DNA of 64,000 bases from Cercospora beticola (taxonomy: Eukaryota; Ascomycota; Dothideomycetes; Mycosphaerellales; Mycosphaerellaceae): assembly GCF_033473495.1 (NCBI RefSeq), contig NC_088940.1, positions 2,170,001 to 2,234,000 of the forward strand, given 5' to 3'. Shown here piece by piece: positions 1 through 10,183 of the stretch (position 1 is the first letter of the stretch; every line of letters starts with the position of its first letter). The translations under genes and the position numbers were made by a program. The notes under the pieces are model-generated. The model was not told the DNA's origin. It was given only the letters and a program-made list of their open reading frames with translations, and searched no databases.

Positions 1-642
1 ATGGCCCCGGACATTATTCCCGCGGAACCCACTCCGGCAATCGCTCTTCCGATGATAAAAGCAACGGAATTGGGTGCTGCGCCGCAGATCGTGGAACCGA
101 TTTCGAAGATGCCGATGACGGTGAGGAAGACCCATTTCGGGGAGTAGAAGGTGTAGATTTTGCCGATGGGGAGTTGGAAGCATGAGGCTGTGAGCATGAA
201 TGCACTTGCATACCTGGAAACAAAGATGTGTCAGCGAATTCCGAAATTGGGTTGAGGAGGAGGCAAGTTTTACGTACCATCCAATATCGTCGAGTGAGTG
301 GAAGTCATTGGTGATTTGGGGTACTGCCGTGGCGATGATGGTTCGATCCAAGGCCATCAGGAAGACAGCGAGTAGAATGGCGATCATAACGAGAACGACT
401 TGTTTGCCTTCCGGATACACCTCTGACGGCGCCGCTGAAGGCGCTCGTGTGAGGTCGTCGCCATTGGTATCGTCATTGTTCGCTGATTCTTCGTTGCGCT
501 GATGGGATTTCTCGTGGCCCTCATCGTCACTCGATGTAACGCTCTCGGCTTTCTCGTGGATTTCTTCTGGTTTGGTGATTGTTACTGGCTGTGGTAGAGG
601 TGCTGTAGTCTCCAAAGGAGTGGCTGCTGGAACGGTCGCCAT
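1..642 (-). CDS. MFS drug transporter, DHA type (5' part only)
   Basis: N-terminal part of a major facilitator exporter that runs off the left edge. Exons 642..278 and 213..1; the 64-base intron opens with GTACGT. A hydrophilic, Ser/Glu-rich cytosolic head of about 90 residues precedes helix 1. Helix 1 is followed by [13 protein letters not shown], the motif after TM1 of proton-coupled drug exporters. Then come segments matching TM2 to TM4, including [16 protein letters not shown] in the TM2-TM3 loop and [15 protein letters not shown] in TM4. Seen: start ATG, splice junction that keeps the frame (GW|YASAF), motifs. Known: such proteins export drugs, mycotoxins or siderophores at the plasma membrane. 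The substrate cannot be told from this part; the cupin, SDR and FMO genes downstream make export of a metabolite possible, which is inference only. Confidence 0.9.
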   Translation of the reverse strand, partial: MATVPAATPLETTAPLPQPVTITKPEEIHEKAESVTSSDDEGHEKSHQRNEESANNDDTNGDDLTRAPSAAPSEVYPEGKQVVLVMIAILLAVFLMALDRTIIATAVPQITNDFHSLDDIGWYVKLASSSTQFRNSLTHLCFQVCKCIHAHSLMLPTPHRQNLHLLLPEMGLPHRHRHLRNRFHDLRRSTQFRCFYHRKSDCRSGFRGNNVRGH

Positions 643-1273
643 TGTTGTCGGAAACGACGTTTGAACGTGTTAGTTGCACGAGTGTAACGTTCGTTGCGCC
701 GATGAAGGGGTAACTGTGTCGCCTGGGCAGACACGGCTACATTATAATGTACACAGACAATGTCTCGCGGGTGCACGATCTGGATTCCTGTAGACGAACT
801 GGTCGGCCGAACCACCGCTGCCATGTGCTTCTAACCCGGCAGGAGCCAATGAAAGTGGCGCATTCCTCGGCCGGTCCGCAGCAAACGCCCGAGCCATGCG
901 AGATGGCTTGCAGCCACGACGGACTTTCGGGCCCAAGGAGTCGTTTGTAGGCAGAATTCGGTGCCGGTTGAATGTCATCTGTCCTCCGCAGGATCAGTTC
1001 ACCACTATTTTCCGCAGATCATTACTTAATCTCGCGAATCAACAATGTGTCGTCGATGAGTCGTCGTTGTTAAGCACCAGGAGTCAGAAGCTTAACCCCG
1101 AGCAAGCGTCTATGGCGTCGAGCCCAAGTGGTCAGTAGCTGTTTCGTCACAGCGAATGCTTCCAAAGGTATTGCCTGGTCAGTTGGTCACTCCTGTGGAT
1201 TTATCCGGCCGGGCTGAGTGCTCTAGGCGAGTTGAATACATTGTTACATTACTCTGGTCTCCCTCCTGCGCGC
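643..1273. other. Intergenic: MFS promoter and uS7m 3' flank
   Basis: Upstream region of the leftward MFS gene and downstream region of uS7m. I see no convincing ORF or RNA gene here. Confidence 0.6.
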
Positions 1274-2440
1274 TTAACGTCTACCGCGCATACTGTAGTT
1301 CAAGTTTGCTCTTGCAGTTGTCGCCAGCTTGTGTACCGCCGTCCTCTTTTCCCACACAGAACTCCTCCCTTCCACAATAGCAATGATCTCATCAGCTACT
1401 TTTGTCGCAAACATGTCATTGCCTGAACCTTTACTCTTCCTCTTCACTGCCGCATCTAGTATCCACATGAACGCTGTTCTTCTCCTTTGCCTAATGCCAA
1501 GTGGAACAGGGATCTGTAACGCAACACCACCTCCAGCTGCACCTCTTTGCGATCGAATTCGCAGAAGAGGCGCAACGCTATCGACGGCAAGCGTGAGGTA
1601 AAGTACGGGGTTCAGTGGGAGATGCGATGCGGGCGGCGCGCCTGGTAGTAAAGGTCGGTTGGCATTGTAGGTAGGTGCAGGTGCCGTGCGGAGGATGTTG
1701 AGAATGACGGACATGTTGCGCTGGGCTACAGACTTTTTGCCGTCTTTCATGAGCAGGTTGGTCACTTGATTGACGACTGGGTCGTACCTGTGATCTTTGA
1801 CCAGTTCTCGCGGAAGTGGGATGGGTGGCAGCGGGAACTTGTGGCCTTTTGGTTCGACGTCAGCAACGGACTGCGTCGTGGCGGTGTGATCGGCAGCAGT
1901 CTGAGAGGGCGCGTAGGATGCCGCTGCGAATGACTGTTCCATCTCAGGCGGTGCGTAAGAGGTCGACTGCATTTCCAGCCGTCTCCGCGCATACGTCGAG
2001 AATTGCCTGGTCTGAGGTTTGGTAGTGTTGCCTGCTTTGACGTCCTCCTTGAGGACTTGTGGTGCATTCTTCCTGGTCTCTTTCTCATCCTTCAAGATCT
2101 GTATCCTATCAGTATAGGCGCGTGTGCCTCATCTGCATCTTTCACTCACATCTTGCACGGGTGTCCCTTGTCCCTCAATATCTGGTCCTTCACCGCCCTG
2201 GATCTTGGCCATCTTCGCTGCCTCCTCGCTGACGTGCTCTGCCTGCTGCATGTTTGGCCCCACTGCTCCCTGCTCTGCTTCTGGTACATCTTTGCTCTTC
2301 TCCGCGAATGTGCGGCGCCCAACGGCGCCTTTCACGACATCGCTGCGTTGAATCACGATTGGTCGCGGTCGCAAGGCGACGGTTCGTAGCACCGGAAATG
2401 GGTTGATGGTGGGAGGCATGGTTGTGTTGGTCAATGGCAA
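1274..2440 (-). CDS. RSM7: Mitochondrial ribosomal protein uS7m (Rsm7)
   Basis: Small-subunit mitoribosomal protein of the uS7 family, which binds the 3' major domain of the small rRNA. Exons 2440..2150 and 2098..1274; the donor is GTGAGT and the acceptor CAG, joining GTGCAAGAT to ATCTTGAAG in frame. Product about 371 residues from the first ATG; a second ATG at 2419 (MPPTINPFPV) is also a fair start. The N-terminal third is a low-complexity, Arg- and Ser-containing presequence typical of fungal mitoribosomal proteins. The S7 core follows from about residue 195: NLLMKDGKKSVAQRNM, then DAAVKRKSKGSGNDMFATKV and the C-terminal HKLATTARANLNYSMRGRR. The protein is longer than bacterial S7 (about 155) because of the fungal extension and an insert in the core. 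Function is certain from family; import into mitochondria is inferred. Confidence 0.93.
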
Positions 2441-2828
2441 TGCTCTGCCTACCGACTGACGTGAAGGCGTGCAGGGAGGAGTTCATCGGAGAAGCCAAGC
2501 TGTGCCAAGACCGAGCTCCAAAAATGACGAAGTCAATGCTCACTCGATACAATTCAATTCAATCCAAAATCTTGCTCCAAACTTCTCGTCCTCTGTGAAC
2601 CTCGGGTTGGACTCATCGCAGACAGACATAAGTTGTGGTGTAATATGACGATGTCTTCTAACACGAGAACACTTCACGCAAGCTCTTTGAGGAAAGAAGA
2701 AAAACGAGCTTGTCTTGTGAGAACAGATGCACGACTACGCGAACGCTTTGCTGGACTCACATATGATCATGCTCCGTCATACGGCGTTGAAGGCTGACTG
2801 GCTTCCCTTCATTTGTATCATCGCTCGC
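2441..2828. other. Intergenic between uS7m start and cupin gene 3' end
   Basis: Holds the uS7m promoter and the cupin gene 3' flank. No ORF of note. Confidence 0.5.
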
Positions 2829-3682
2829 TCAATCCAAGTGCATGAACCTCTTGATCTCTGGCGTATAGCCCAGCAGCCACCCGAGATTCGCCAGGCCAGC
2901 TTGGAATAGCCATGGTATCCGCCAACGCAGGCTACCAAGCCATTCATGAGACGGAAACATAACAAGTGCGGAATCGGTGGCGTGTCTGGCGACAAGTCAG
3001 CTAGATGTCTGACAGCAGCATTGGGCTTCACTTACTGCATCACCATGACTTGAATCCCATCGGGTGCCTTCTTAGCCCTGTGTGCTTCGTCCAAAAGTCG
3101 AAATAAGTGTTCGAAGAACACAGCGCCCAATGGATCGTTCTCGGCAGCTGGGTGCGCTCGAATGAGGACAATGGTATCTACATCGCCGCCATAGCAGTAA
3201 GGCGTGTGTGGGAGCATGGGTTCAACATCCTTGGGCGTGTTATCTGGGCGAAGGATGGTTTCTTTCTCATCCCAGCCGGTCACTATAGCCATCTCGCCTT
3301 GAATTACGTTGAAGGTCTCGGTTTGCTATGATCGCTTAGCGCTTGCATCTGCAATCACATTGTGTTCCTACCTTGAAGTGCAGATGCAAAGGCGGTACGA
3401 GTGGGTGACCGCGGCCTGATCAGATCAGATCAGCCACTGTCCATGAGGAATTGAATGTCCATTTCAGCTAGCCTTTCTTGAGTAGTGGGTCATTGCCCTT
3501 GTAAGTTATCCGCATCAAAGCTCTGCGACTCCATCAGCGTGATCCTCGTACACTCAGACTAGGGAAACTCACGTCGCTTCGCTTTCATCCACATCCAATA
3601 GCTCGAAAATCATGGTATTGTCGAAGAAAGGGAAGGGGCCACGAAGGACCTCTCGTTCGCGTTTCCAGTCGAAGTCCGCCAT
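2829..3682 (-). CDS. Cupin-domain protein, five exons, one GC-AG intron
   Basis: A 216-residue single-barrel cupin. Exons 3682..3573, 3522..3473, 3415..3372, 3325..3036 and 2985..2829, each join keeping frame. After splicing, HLHFKQTETFNVIQG (residues 64-78) fits cupin motif 1 exactly: His64 and His66, four residues, Glu71, six residues, Gly78. A weaker motif 2 follows around MLPHTPY. The C-terminal end (WLFQAGLANLGWLLGY, then KRFMHLD) is hydrophobic and may be a membrane-associated tail. Intron 2 starts with GC instead of GT (3472..3416); unspliced it would stop at once in GGC TAG. Cupins of this kind bind a metal and act as dioxygenases, isomerases or binding proteins; I cannot assign a substrate. 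It lies beside an SDR and an FMO, as in many small oxidative clusters. The model is my own and cDNA could shift exon 2. Confidence 0.8.
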
Positions 3683-4160
3683 ATCTGTTGGCAACAAGTT
3701 CTGGCGAGGGAAGTTTGAGGTTAAAAAGATACTGACACCAAATGCGAGATGTCATCAAAAGCACAATTGCATTGGCAACGACTAATATTTCGGCGCCGAG
3801 CAGGGAAAGAGGCCACAATCAAGGCTTGAAGGATGGGATCCTGCCAAGCACGGTCAGCAGGTGGATATTGGCAGGAACCAATCACATGAGACTGGCGTTA
3901 CGCGAGCATGCGAGGCAGGTGGGACCAAGCTGCAATATGCAGGTGTGAACAAATGGAGTTGTGTCATCAAGTTTGCTCCCCATTGTGTTCGGATAATTAA
4001 ATGTGATCTCAGGTTGTGTAACCTTCGGTTATGAGGTCCTCGACTCTTGTGCAAGACGCAGTAACTGGGCCAATGCCTCAAGCACAAGATTTCGCATGTG
4101 TGTGGCGATGCTGCGATTCGAAAATCCATATTGATTGGAAGTATATCTTTTCTATCATTT
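3683..4160. other. Intergenic: cupin promoter and SDR 3' flank
   Basis: Both neighbours are leftward. No coding signal that I can support. Confidence 0.5.
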
Positions 4161-5131
4161 CTATTGCGCACACATGTCGTAATCTCCGCCTGGAAAATAG
4201 TCAGTAAATTGCCGTGCCAGCAAAATATGATCGAACTCACCTCTGCCTGTGTGGATACCACCACTCACAAGAATATCAGCACCTGTCACATAAGCCGCTG
4301 CATCGCTCAAGAAGAAGATTGCTGCGGGCGAAACCTCATCAGGCTGTCCTATCCGGCCCATCGGAGGAGCTGTCTGCATGAGGTCGCCACACGCCTTTGT
4401 CGTGTGTTCGCGTGCACCCCGTGTCTGATTCGTTTCGATAAAGGCTGGGCTGATCGAGTTGACGCGAATGCCTTTAGGTGCCAGCTCCGCAGACAGTACT
4501 TGCGACAGCATTTTGATGGCTCCCTTGGAACAGTTGTAGCCTGCCATTCGGTAGCCTGGAAGGTTGACGTGTGCTGTGATACTGGCGATAAAAACGACAC
4601 TGCCTGGAGTGCCTTGCTTTTGCATTTGCTTTACTGCAAGTTGTGCTGCAAACATGGAACCGAGAGTCTAGATGGTGTGAGCATGAGCTTGAATTGCCAT
4701 TTGGAGTTAGACTTACGTTGACCTGCAACACTTTTTCAACCTCTTCCCATTTCTGGTCAACAAATGGCTTGTCAATGGCAATACCAGCAGCTGTTACAAT
4801 GCCATCAATCGTGCCAAATGACTGCACCACCTTCTCAAAGGCCGAGGTCAACTGGGACTCATTGCTGACGTCTGCCTGGAAATACTCTGCTTTCACTCCA
4901 TACTGCTTGGCCAAGCCGAAGACATCCTCGAGAGGAGTATCTCGCAAGTCGATAACTGCAACGTTGCCACCAGCGTCTGCAATGTCTTTTGTGATACTGT
5001 ATCCTACACTCAAGTCAGAAATGAGGCCAAGGCGTAGTGTTGCGGCCATATGTACCGATGCCCATGGCACCTCCGGTCACCACATAGTTGCGGCCCTTCA
5101 ACGAGAACTTCGATGCAATGCTTGCTGCCAT
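4161..5131 (-). CDS. Short-chain dehydrogenase/reductase, sorbose-reductase-like
   Basis: NAD(P)-dependent classical SDR of 272 residues. Exons 5131..5056, 5003..4717, 4667..4241 and 4189..4161. The first splice join restores the Rossmann motif TGGAMGIG (19-26). IDLRD at the end of beta 2 suggests an acidic cofactor-selecting position, which favours NAD(H). The catalytic set is Ser150, Tyr165 and Lys169 (GYNCSKGA). IRVNSISPAFIET and the C-terminal GADILVSGGIH are typical of the family. The closest named relatives by eye are fungal sorbose/xylulose reductases and D-arabinitol dehydrogenases, so a polyol or ketone is likely as substrate, but not shown. The last intron (4240..4190) is 51 bases and has no stop, so its retention would add 17 residues. 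The gene is divergent from the FMO gene over an 870-base promoter. Confidence 0.9.
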
Positions 5132-6001
5132 GTTTTCTGGGAGTCGAGTTGTGATCTGGGCAAGTCGAACAGGTGCAAGCCAGTCTATGTCTATAGTCGA
5201 GACTTTCCCTTCAGAAGATCCTCGCGGTACGTCCCCACTTCTTCCTGACTTGATGCGTTGAATTTGAACGGGATCTCAAATGCTTCCTTCTCTACTGGTA
5301 GCTAGGATCCGATGTCGGCCAAGGCGGGCAGCTATAACAATTTGCTCTTCCTCGTCAGCTTCCACAATATCTCACGCCGCTGTTTCGCTATCGCGGAGTC
5401 TCGCGGCTGTTCGTATTCCTGCGGGCGTGATACAGTCCTGTAATGCGGTCTACAGCTGGCAGTGGCAATGGAGCAGGTGACTCGGACCGCGCTCTCTTCA
5501 GAGCTGCGCCTTCTGCCGCTGCCATCGCGGGGAGCACTTGGCCCTGCAGGTACCACGTTTTGTTATCAGAGTTCGACGGTCGACCGCTGATCCGTGTCTT
5601 CTGGAGAAGCGACTGGAGGTGAAGTCGAGATTGAAGTGGGGTAGCGCAGAAGTGGATCACGGACCGCGCACTTGGGACTCTGGCTTTGCCCTAGCACGTC
5701 TGTGCCAGCCTGGACTGGGAATCGAGTTGCACCCACCGAAAAGGATTCTACCGAGTGTGCCGAGATGCCAACCAGGCGATTTTCCCCTCAAGAAGAGCGG
5801 CGGCATGGCTGCTGCGTCGCGTGTTTCTTATCAGTCCAGGAGGCAGATATCCGGGCTTGTATTCTATCCTAAAGGCAGCAGGCTGGCGGCGCGTAGATAT
5901 CAAGGCCATTGAGACTCGGAACAGACATTGCTCAGAAGGCACCCTTTTCATCTCGCCCTCAGCTCTGAAATTTGCCCCGATCATAATTTAGAGTGCTCAA
6001 C
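5132..6001. promoter_or_regulatory. Shared divergent promoter of SDR and FMO genes
   Basis: 870 bases lie between the leftward SDR start and the rightward FMO start. The ORFs inside (for example about 90 codons on the minus strand at 5388-5660) lack any recognisable domain, so I read the stretch as regulatory. Co-regulation of the two oxidoreductases is inferred from the layout only. Confidence 0.45.
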
Positions 6002-7870
6002 ATGGCTGACAAACATGACATGGTCGTGGTCGGAGCTGGTCAGTCACGCAATCCCCATCGTTTCACGCACTCAACATACTGAATATGATTCGCAGGCTGG
6101 TTTGGGTTGGCGGCTGCGAAGACATATATTGAGCTCCATCCTACAGAGGACATCCTCGTCCTAGAAGCAGAAAGCAGCTGTGGCGGAACATGGAGCGAGA
6201 ACCGCCTGTATCACGGGCTGAAGTCCAACAATCTTCACGGCTCCTACGAATATCCTGATTTCCCAATGGTGCCAGAGGTAAGCTTGCCTGACTGAGGATC
6301 TCGACTCTGGAAGCCATGCACTAATATTGCCACACATGCAGGAATATGGCATCACACATTCAGATCACATTCCCGGCAAGGTACTACATAAATACCTAAC
6401 AGACTTCGCCAAGAAGTTCGGAGTCTTTGAACGAACTCGATTCCTGACGAGAGTAAACTCCTTGGAGCCAACCTCGGACGGCGGCTGGAAACTGGAGACC
6501 GAGTCGGGTGATAAACAAACGAGCGTCCTCACGAAGAAAGTCATCGTAGCGACTGGACTCACTTCATCACCCAACTTTCCGATCTATCCTGGAGCTGAGT
6601 CGTTCAACGCACCATACTTCCATGCTAAAGATTTCTGCCGCCAAGGAGAAACAATCAAGACATCGAAGCGCGCTGTCGTTGTAGGAGGTGCCAAGTCAGC
6701 ATTCGATGTGGCATACGCATATGCTGAGCAGGGCGTGCCTGTGGACCTTGTGATCAGACCCAGTGGCAATGGCCCAGTGTGGATATCATACCCATACGTG
6801 ATGGGAGGCAAACGACTCGAGCAGCTATTGCACGTGCGATGGATGCAGCTTTTCTCGCCGTGTCCTTGGGGATCTGAATCAGGCTGGCTAGCAGGCAAAC
6901 TAAGGAACTTTCTACACGGCACAGCTGTGGGACGTTTCATCGTGGATAAATTCTGGGCTGGCTTGAGCGGCGAAGTTGTCACACAGAATGGCTATGACAA
7001 CGACAAGGAACTCGGTAAAATCAAGCCTTGGAACCCTGCCTTCTGGATCGGAAGCGGCCTCAGCATTCACAACTACGACAAGGACTTCTTCGACATGATC
7101 AAACGAGGCGAAGTGCGCGTACACAACGCAGACGTCGAGCGTCTCACAGACCACACAGTACATCTCACAGACGGCACCGAACTTAAAACCGACGTCCTTG
7201 TCTGCTCCACCGGCTGGCGAAAAGAACCCTCAATCCGCTTCCTCAACTTCGGCACAGCTGGCATCGGTCTCAAAAAACCTCGTCCAGAACAATCCAAACT
7301 CGCAACAGAATACGACGAGAAAATTCTATCGCTATATCCCCGCCTTCGTACTCAACCTCCCCTCAACTTCAAACCCAAGAACGACCCTTTCCGCCTCTAT
7401 CGCTTCATGATCCCACCCGCTCGCATCGAAGACCGCAACATTGCCTTCGCTGGAATGGTCTCATCTGTCTCAACTTCCATTTGCGCTTCCGTTCAAGGCC
7501 TCTGGATCTCCGCTTTCCTCGACGGCCGTCTAGACCGCATTGCAGAAACAGAAGAGGATATCACCAAGGAAATCATGCTGCACACACAATGGGGTAAGCT
7601 CCATCAGATCCTAAGTCTCCAAAATAATTGTAACAATCAAGCTAACTTTGTGACCTTGTAGGTAAGTGGCGATACCCTACTGGCTATGGAGCAAGTCTTC
7701 CCGATTTCGTCTTCGATGCTATTCCTTACACGGATCTTATGATGAAAGATCTGGGTTTGAAAGTGAATAGGAAGAATGGCTGGGCGGATTTCACGCAGCC
7801 TTATGGTCCTCCAGATTATCGCGGATTTATTGATGAGTGGGTTGAGAAGCATGGTGCGACGAAATCGTGA
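6002..7870 (+). CDS. FMO-type FAD-dependent monooxygenase
   Basis: Flavin-containing monooxygenase of 559 residues. Exons 6002..6038, 6096..6277, 6342..7593 and 7662..7870. The first join completes the FAD-binding motif VVVGAGWFGLAAA (GxGxxG). GGTWSENRLYHGL follows the first Rossmann fold. FNAPYFHAKDF matches the FMO/BVMO fingerprint FxGxxxHxxx(Y/F), with Ala replacing the Gly. RAVVVGGAKSAFDVAYAYAE is the NADPH-binding fold. The C-terminal part has RNIAFAGMVSSVSTSICAS, usual for fungal FMO-like enzymes. Known: the family oxygenates soft nucleophiles (N or S) or ketones (Baeyer-Villiger). Which one applies here is not visible. Its divergent SDR partner and the nearby cupin and hydrolase-like genes suggest a small oxidative pathway, which is inference. 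Confidence 0.92.
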
Positions 7871-8203
7871 TCGACTGGATCTGTCCAAGTCTGAACCCGT
7901 CATGTACTCGAGCATTTGTATATACCCCCAAAAGACAGTTTATGAAACCTGTTTTGCAAATCATGTCCTGTTCTTCGCGCGTGTGATATGAAGTCTAGTT
8001 GAAGGCTTACATATGTCGATCATCACACAGCCCAGCAAGATCTTGAGCGGAACACGTACTCGAACAGTTCAGGATCGTGGAGTCAAAATTTCTCAACCAC
8101 GCTCGCGAAAACTGAACAATGAAGCAACAAAATCTTGCATTGAATTCGTGAATTTCGTTGTTACCTATACACACCGCTTATCATTGCATCAGCATCCCTA
8201 CTC
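7871..8203. terminator. Convergent 3' flanks of FMO and DLH/SnoaL-like genes
   Basis: 333 bases between two stop codons facing each other. It probably holds both polyadenylation regions; no clear signal can be singled out. Confidence 0.35.
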
Positions 8204-9613
8204 TCAAACCTCCCTCGCCTTATACTCAAACATCCCATTCGACGCCACAGAATTCTTATCCCGCATCTTATTCGTCGTATCCGTTCCAGCAACAGGCAAC
8301 GTAACCTCATACTGCTTAGTATTACTATACACGACGCCATTGCCATTCACATGCCCATTCGTCCCATTCGTCGCCGCAGCAGGTACTTCGACTGTCAGAG
8401 GCAATGTCTCTGGTAGGACTCCAATTTGTCGTAGTGCAGAAGCTTGATCCCAGCTGATATGCTCGTGATAGAGGCGATCGCCGCGGATGTTAACGACTGC
8501 CATCATGGGGATTTCGACATATTTGTATGTGGGCGGGACACCGGGGAAGCTAGACAAGGCAAAAATGTTAGGCATGTGATATGAAGGTGGGTGTAGAGAG
8601 GTTTGGGGAGGACTCACAGCCAATCCGGTGTCTTATCGTGCGTGAATTTATAGATAAATTCATCCACGACTCTGTCAATTCCTACAGTTCGACTGATGAG
8701 TTCAAGCTCGGTGTCGTCTGGGTTGCTGAAGATGAAGTGATCGCGGTAGAAATTCGTCAGCTTTTTGCGGCCGATGCCTCCGGTGAGCTGCGAAGTTTCT
8801 GTCAGCAAATTCGTTTTGGAGGCCCATAAAAGTGGTGTCTCATACCGTCGGGACATGATTGACATATGGCTCATCCACCATCGTCGCCATCGTATGCTCA
8901 ACATTCCTATTCTCAAATTCATAGTACGTATGCTCATCCCACAGCAACTCAAGGTCAAAATAAGGTCCATTCATTCTCGGCTTGAAAAAAGACAGATTTC
9001 TTGAATGCGAAACAGCTTCCGTAGCATAATGAAAGTCCTCATAAAACGGTACTGGAAAAGAACTCGACTCCGTCGTAGCATATTCGTAAATTTTGCTGTT
9101 GGCAGTAGCCGTCGACTTTGTCTCCGATTTGCCGGCCAAATGGTATATCGTAGGCACAGAAGCCTGTGTAGAGATCTGCTTGAACTGCGAAGCCTTTGCG
9201 TATATTGCTGCGACAACGATGCGATCTTTCAGAGACTCCACAGCGGAAGCGGATTTGGACCACAAGTCTGTGTCGTAGCAGATGAGGCCCATTTTGTCTT
9301 TTGGTTCGCATTCAGTACAGCTTTCCAGAGCTTGCACGGCAGCTTTGAGAGCTCCGGATGAAGCATTTGGTCGAATTTCAGCAACACAATATCCTTCTTC
9401 GGCCCATTTCATTCGTAGTGAAGGGATGCCATCTTGAATTTCGACAGGTGCGGCTCGTTCGTCGTTTGGTGCGAGAATGATCATTCCAGGTCCATGGCCC
9501 CTTCTTGAAAGCGGTTTGAGAAGTGTCACGCCTTCCGTTACCTGCTCTGGCTTTTGAGGTTTCACCGGCACAGGTGGTGATGACCCGTAGGCGAATTCTG
9601 GAATTGCAGTCAT
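8204..9613 (-). CDS. Dienelactone-hydrolase-like N-terminus plus SnoaL-like C-terminus
   Basis: A 427-residue two-part protein. Exons 9613..8846, 8787..8618 and 8549..8204. Residues about 30-200 resemble the alpha/beta-hydrolase fold of carboxymethylenebutenolidases (GPGMIILAP, then MGLICYDTDLW where the nucleophile Cys is expected). The usual GxCxG elbow is not intact, so hydrolase activity is doubtful. From about residue 220 the chain looks SnoaL/NTF2-like (YYEFENRNVEHTMATM, GGIGRKKLTNFYRDHFI, then RLYHEHISWDQASALRQIGV). A tail with the Asn/Gly-rich NGTNGHVNGNG follows. Proteins with this combination are widespread in ascomycetes and usually carry the carboxymethylenebutenolidase label. The start at 9613 (MTAIPEF) is preferred over upstream codons in the same frame. 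Substrate unknown; it may belong with the SDR/FMO genes. Confidence 0.8.
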
Positions 9614-10183
9614 CGTGTCGGTCTTGCTTGTACAGTCGCCCTGCCGGGGTGTTTGATCGATGCGCAATTGTGCTATGCAGCTCGCACTTCACAAGTACTT
9701 GTGGTCTTCGAATTCTTTGAGCGTGGCCAGTAGCCCTTTGTGGTGATGTCGAAGATAGCACAGTGGATTCTGCAGGGATTTGTCAATGATGCTGACCCAA
9801 TGGCCCACACTGGCCAGACCAAGGCGCTCGGCTGCTTCAACGCCACCTTCAGCTCCGCGAACTCAGTTCCGCATAAGCAACACCTGTGGAGGTGCATTAG
9901 CCGAACGTGGTCTACGAGCATCCTGACGTGCAACATCCGATGATATGTGTCTGCATTGAAAGCAGCACCCGGGTCGCCCATGTGACGCGACACAGCCCAA
10001 TGTGCACGCAGTACGGCTTATCTATTTGCTGGGAAATGCTCTGCTACCACAGAGCGCCCGTGGAGAGCAAATTCGGAAACAAGTGCATCAGCCGATGAGC
10101 GTGAACGGCAATGCCGCACTGCGTGTTCGGGGAGAAATGCCCTCCGAAAGTCCTATCTCTCTAACAGCATCTGAATTACATTA
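9614..10183. other. Intergenic: promoter of DLH-like gene, 3' flank of membrane protein
   Basis: 570 bases with only short ORFs and no domain-like translation. I see nothing else. Confidence 0.5.

Noticed and set aside
3417..3433. Short GATCA tandem in a cupin intron
   Set aside because: About four units only; likely a chance simple repeat at the 3' end of the intron.
5388..5660. Minus-strand ORF of 90 codons in the SDR/FMO promoter
   Set aside because: No domain, no splice continuation, and it lies inside a divergent promoter.
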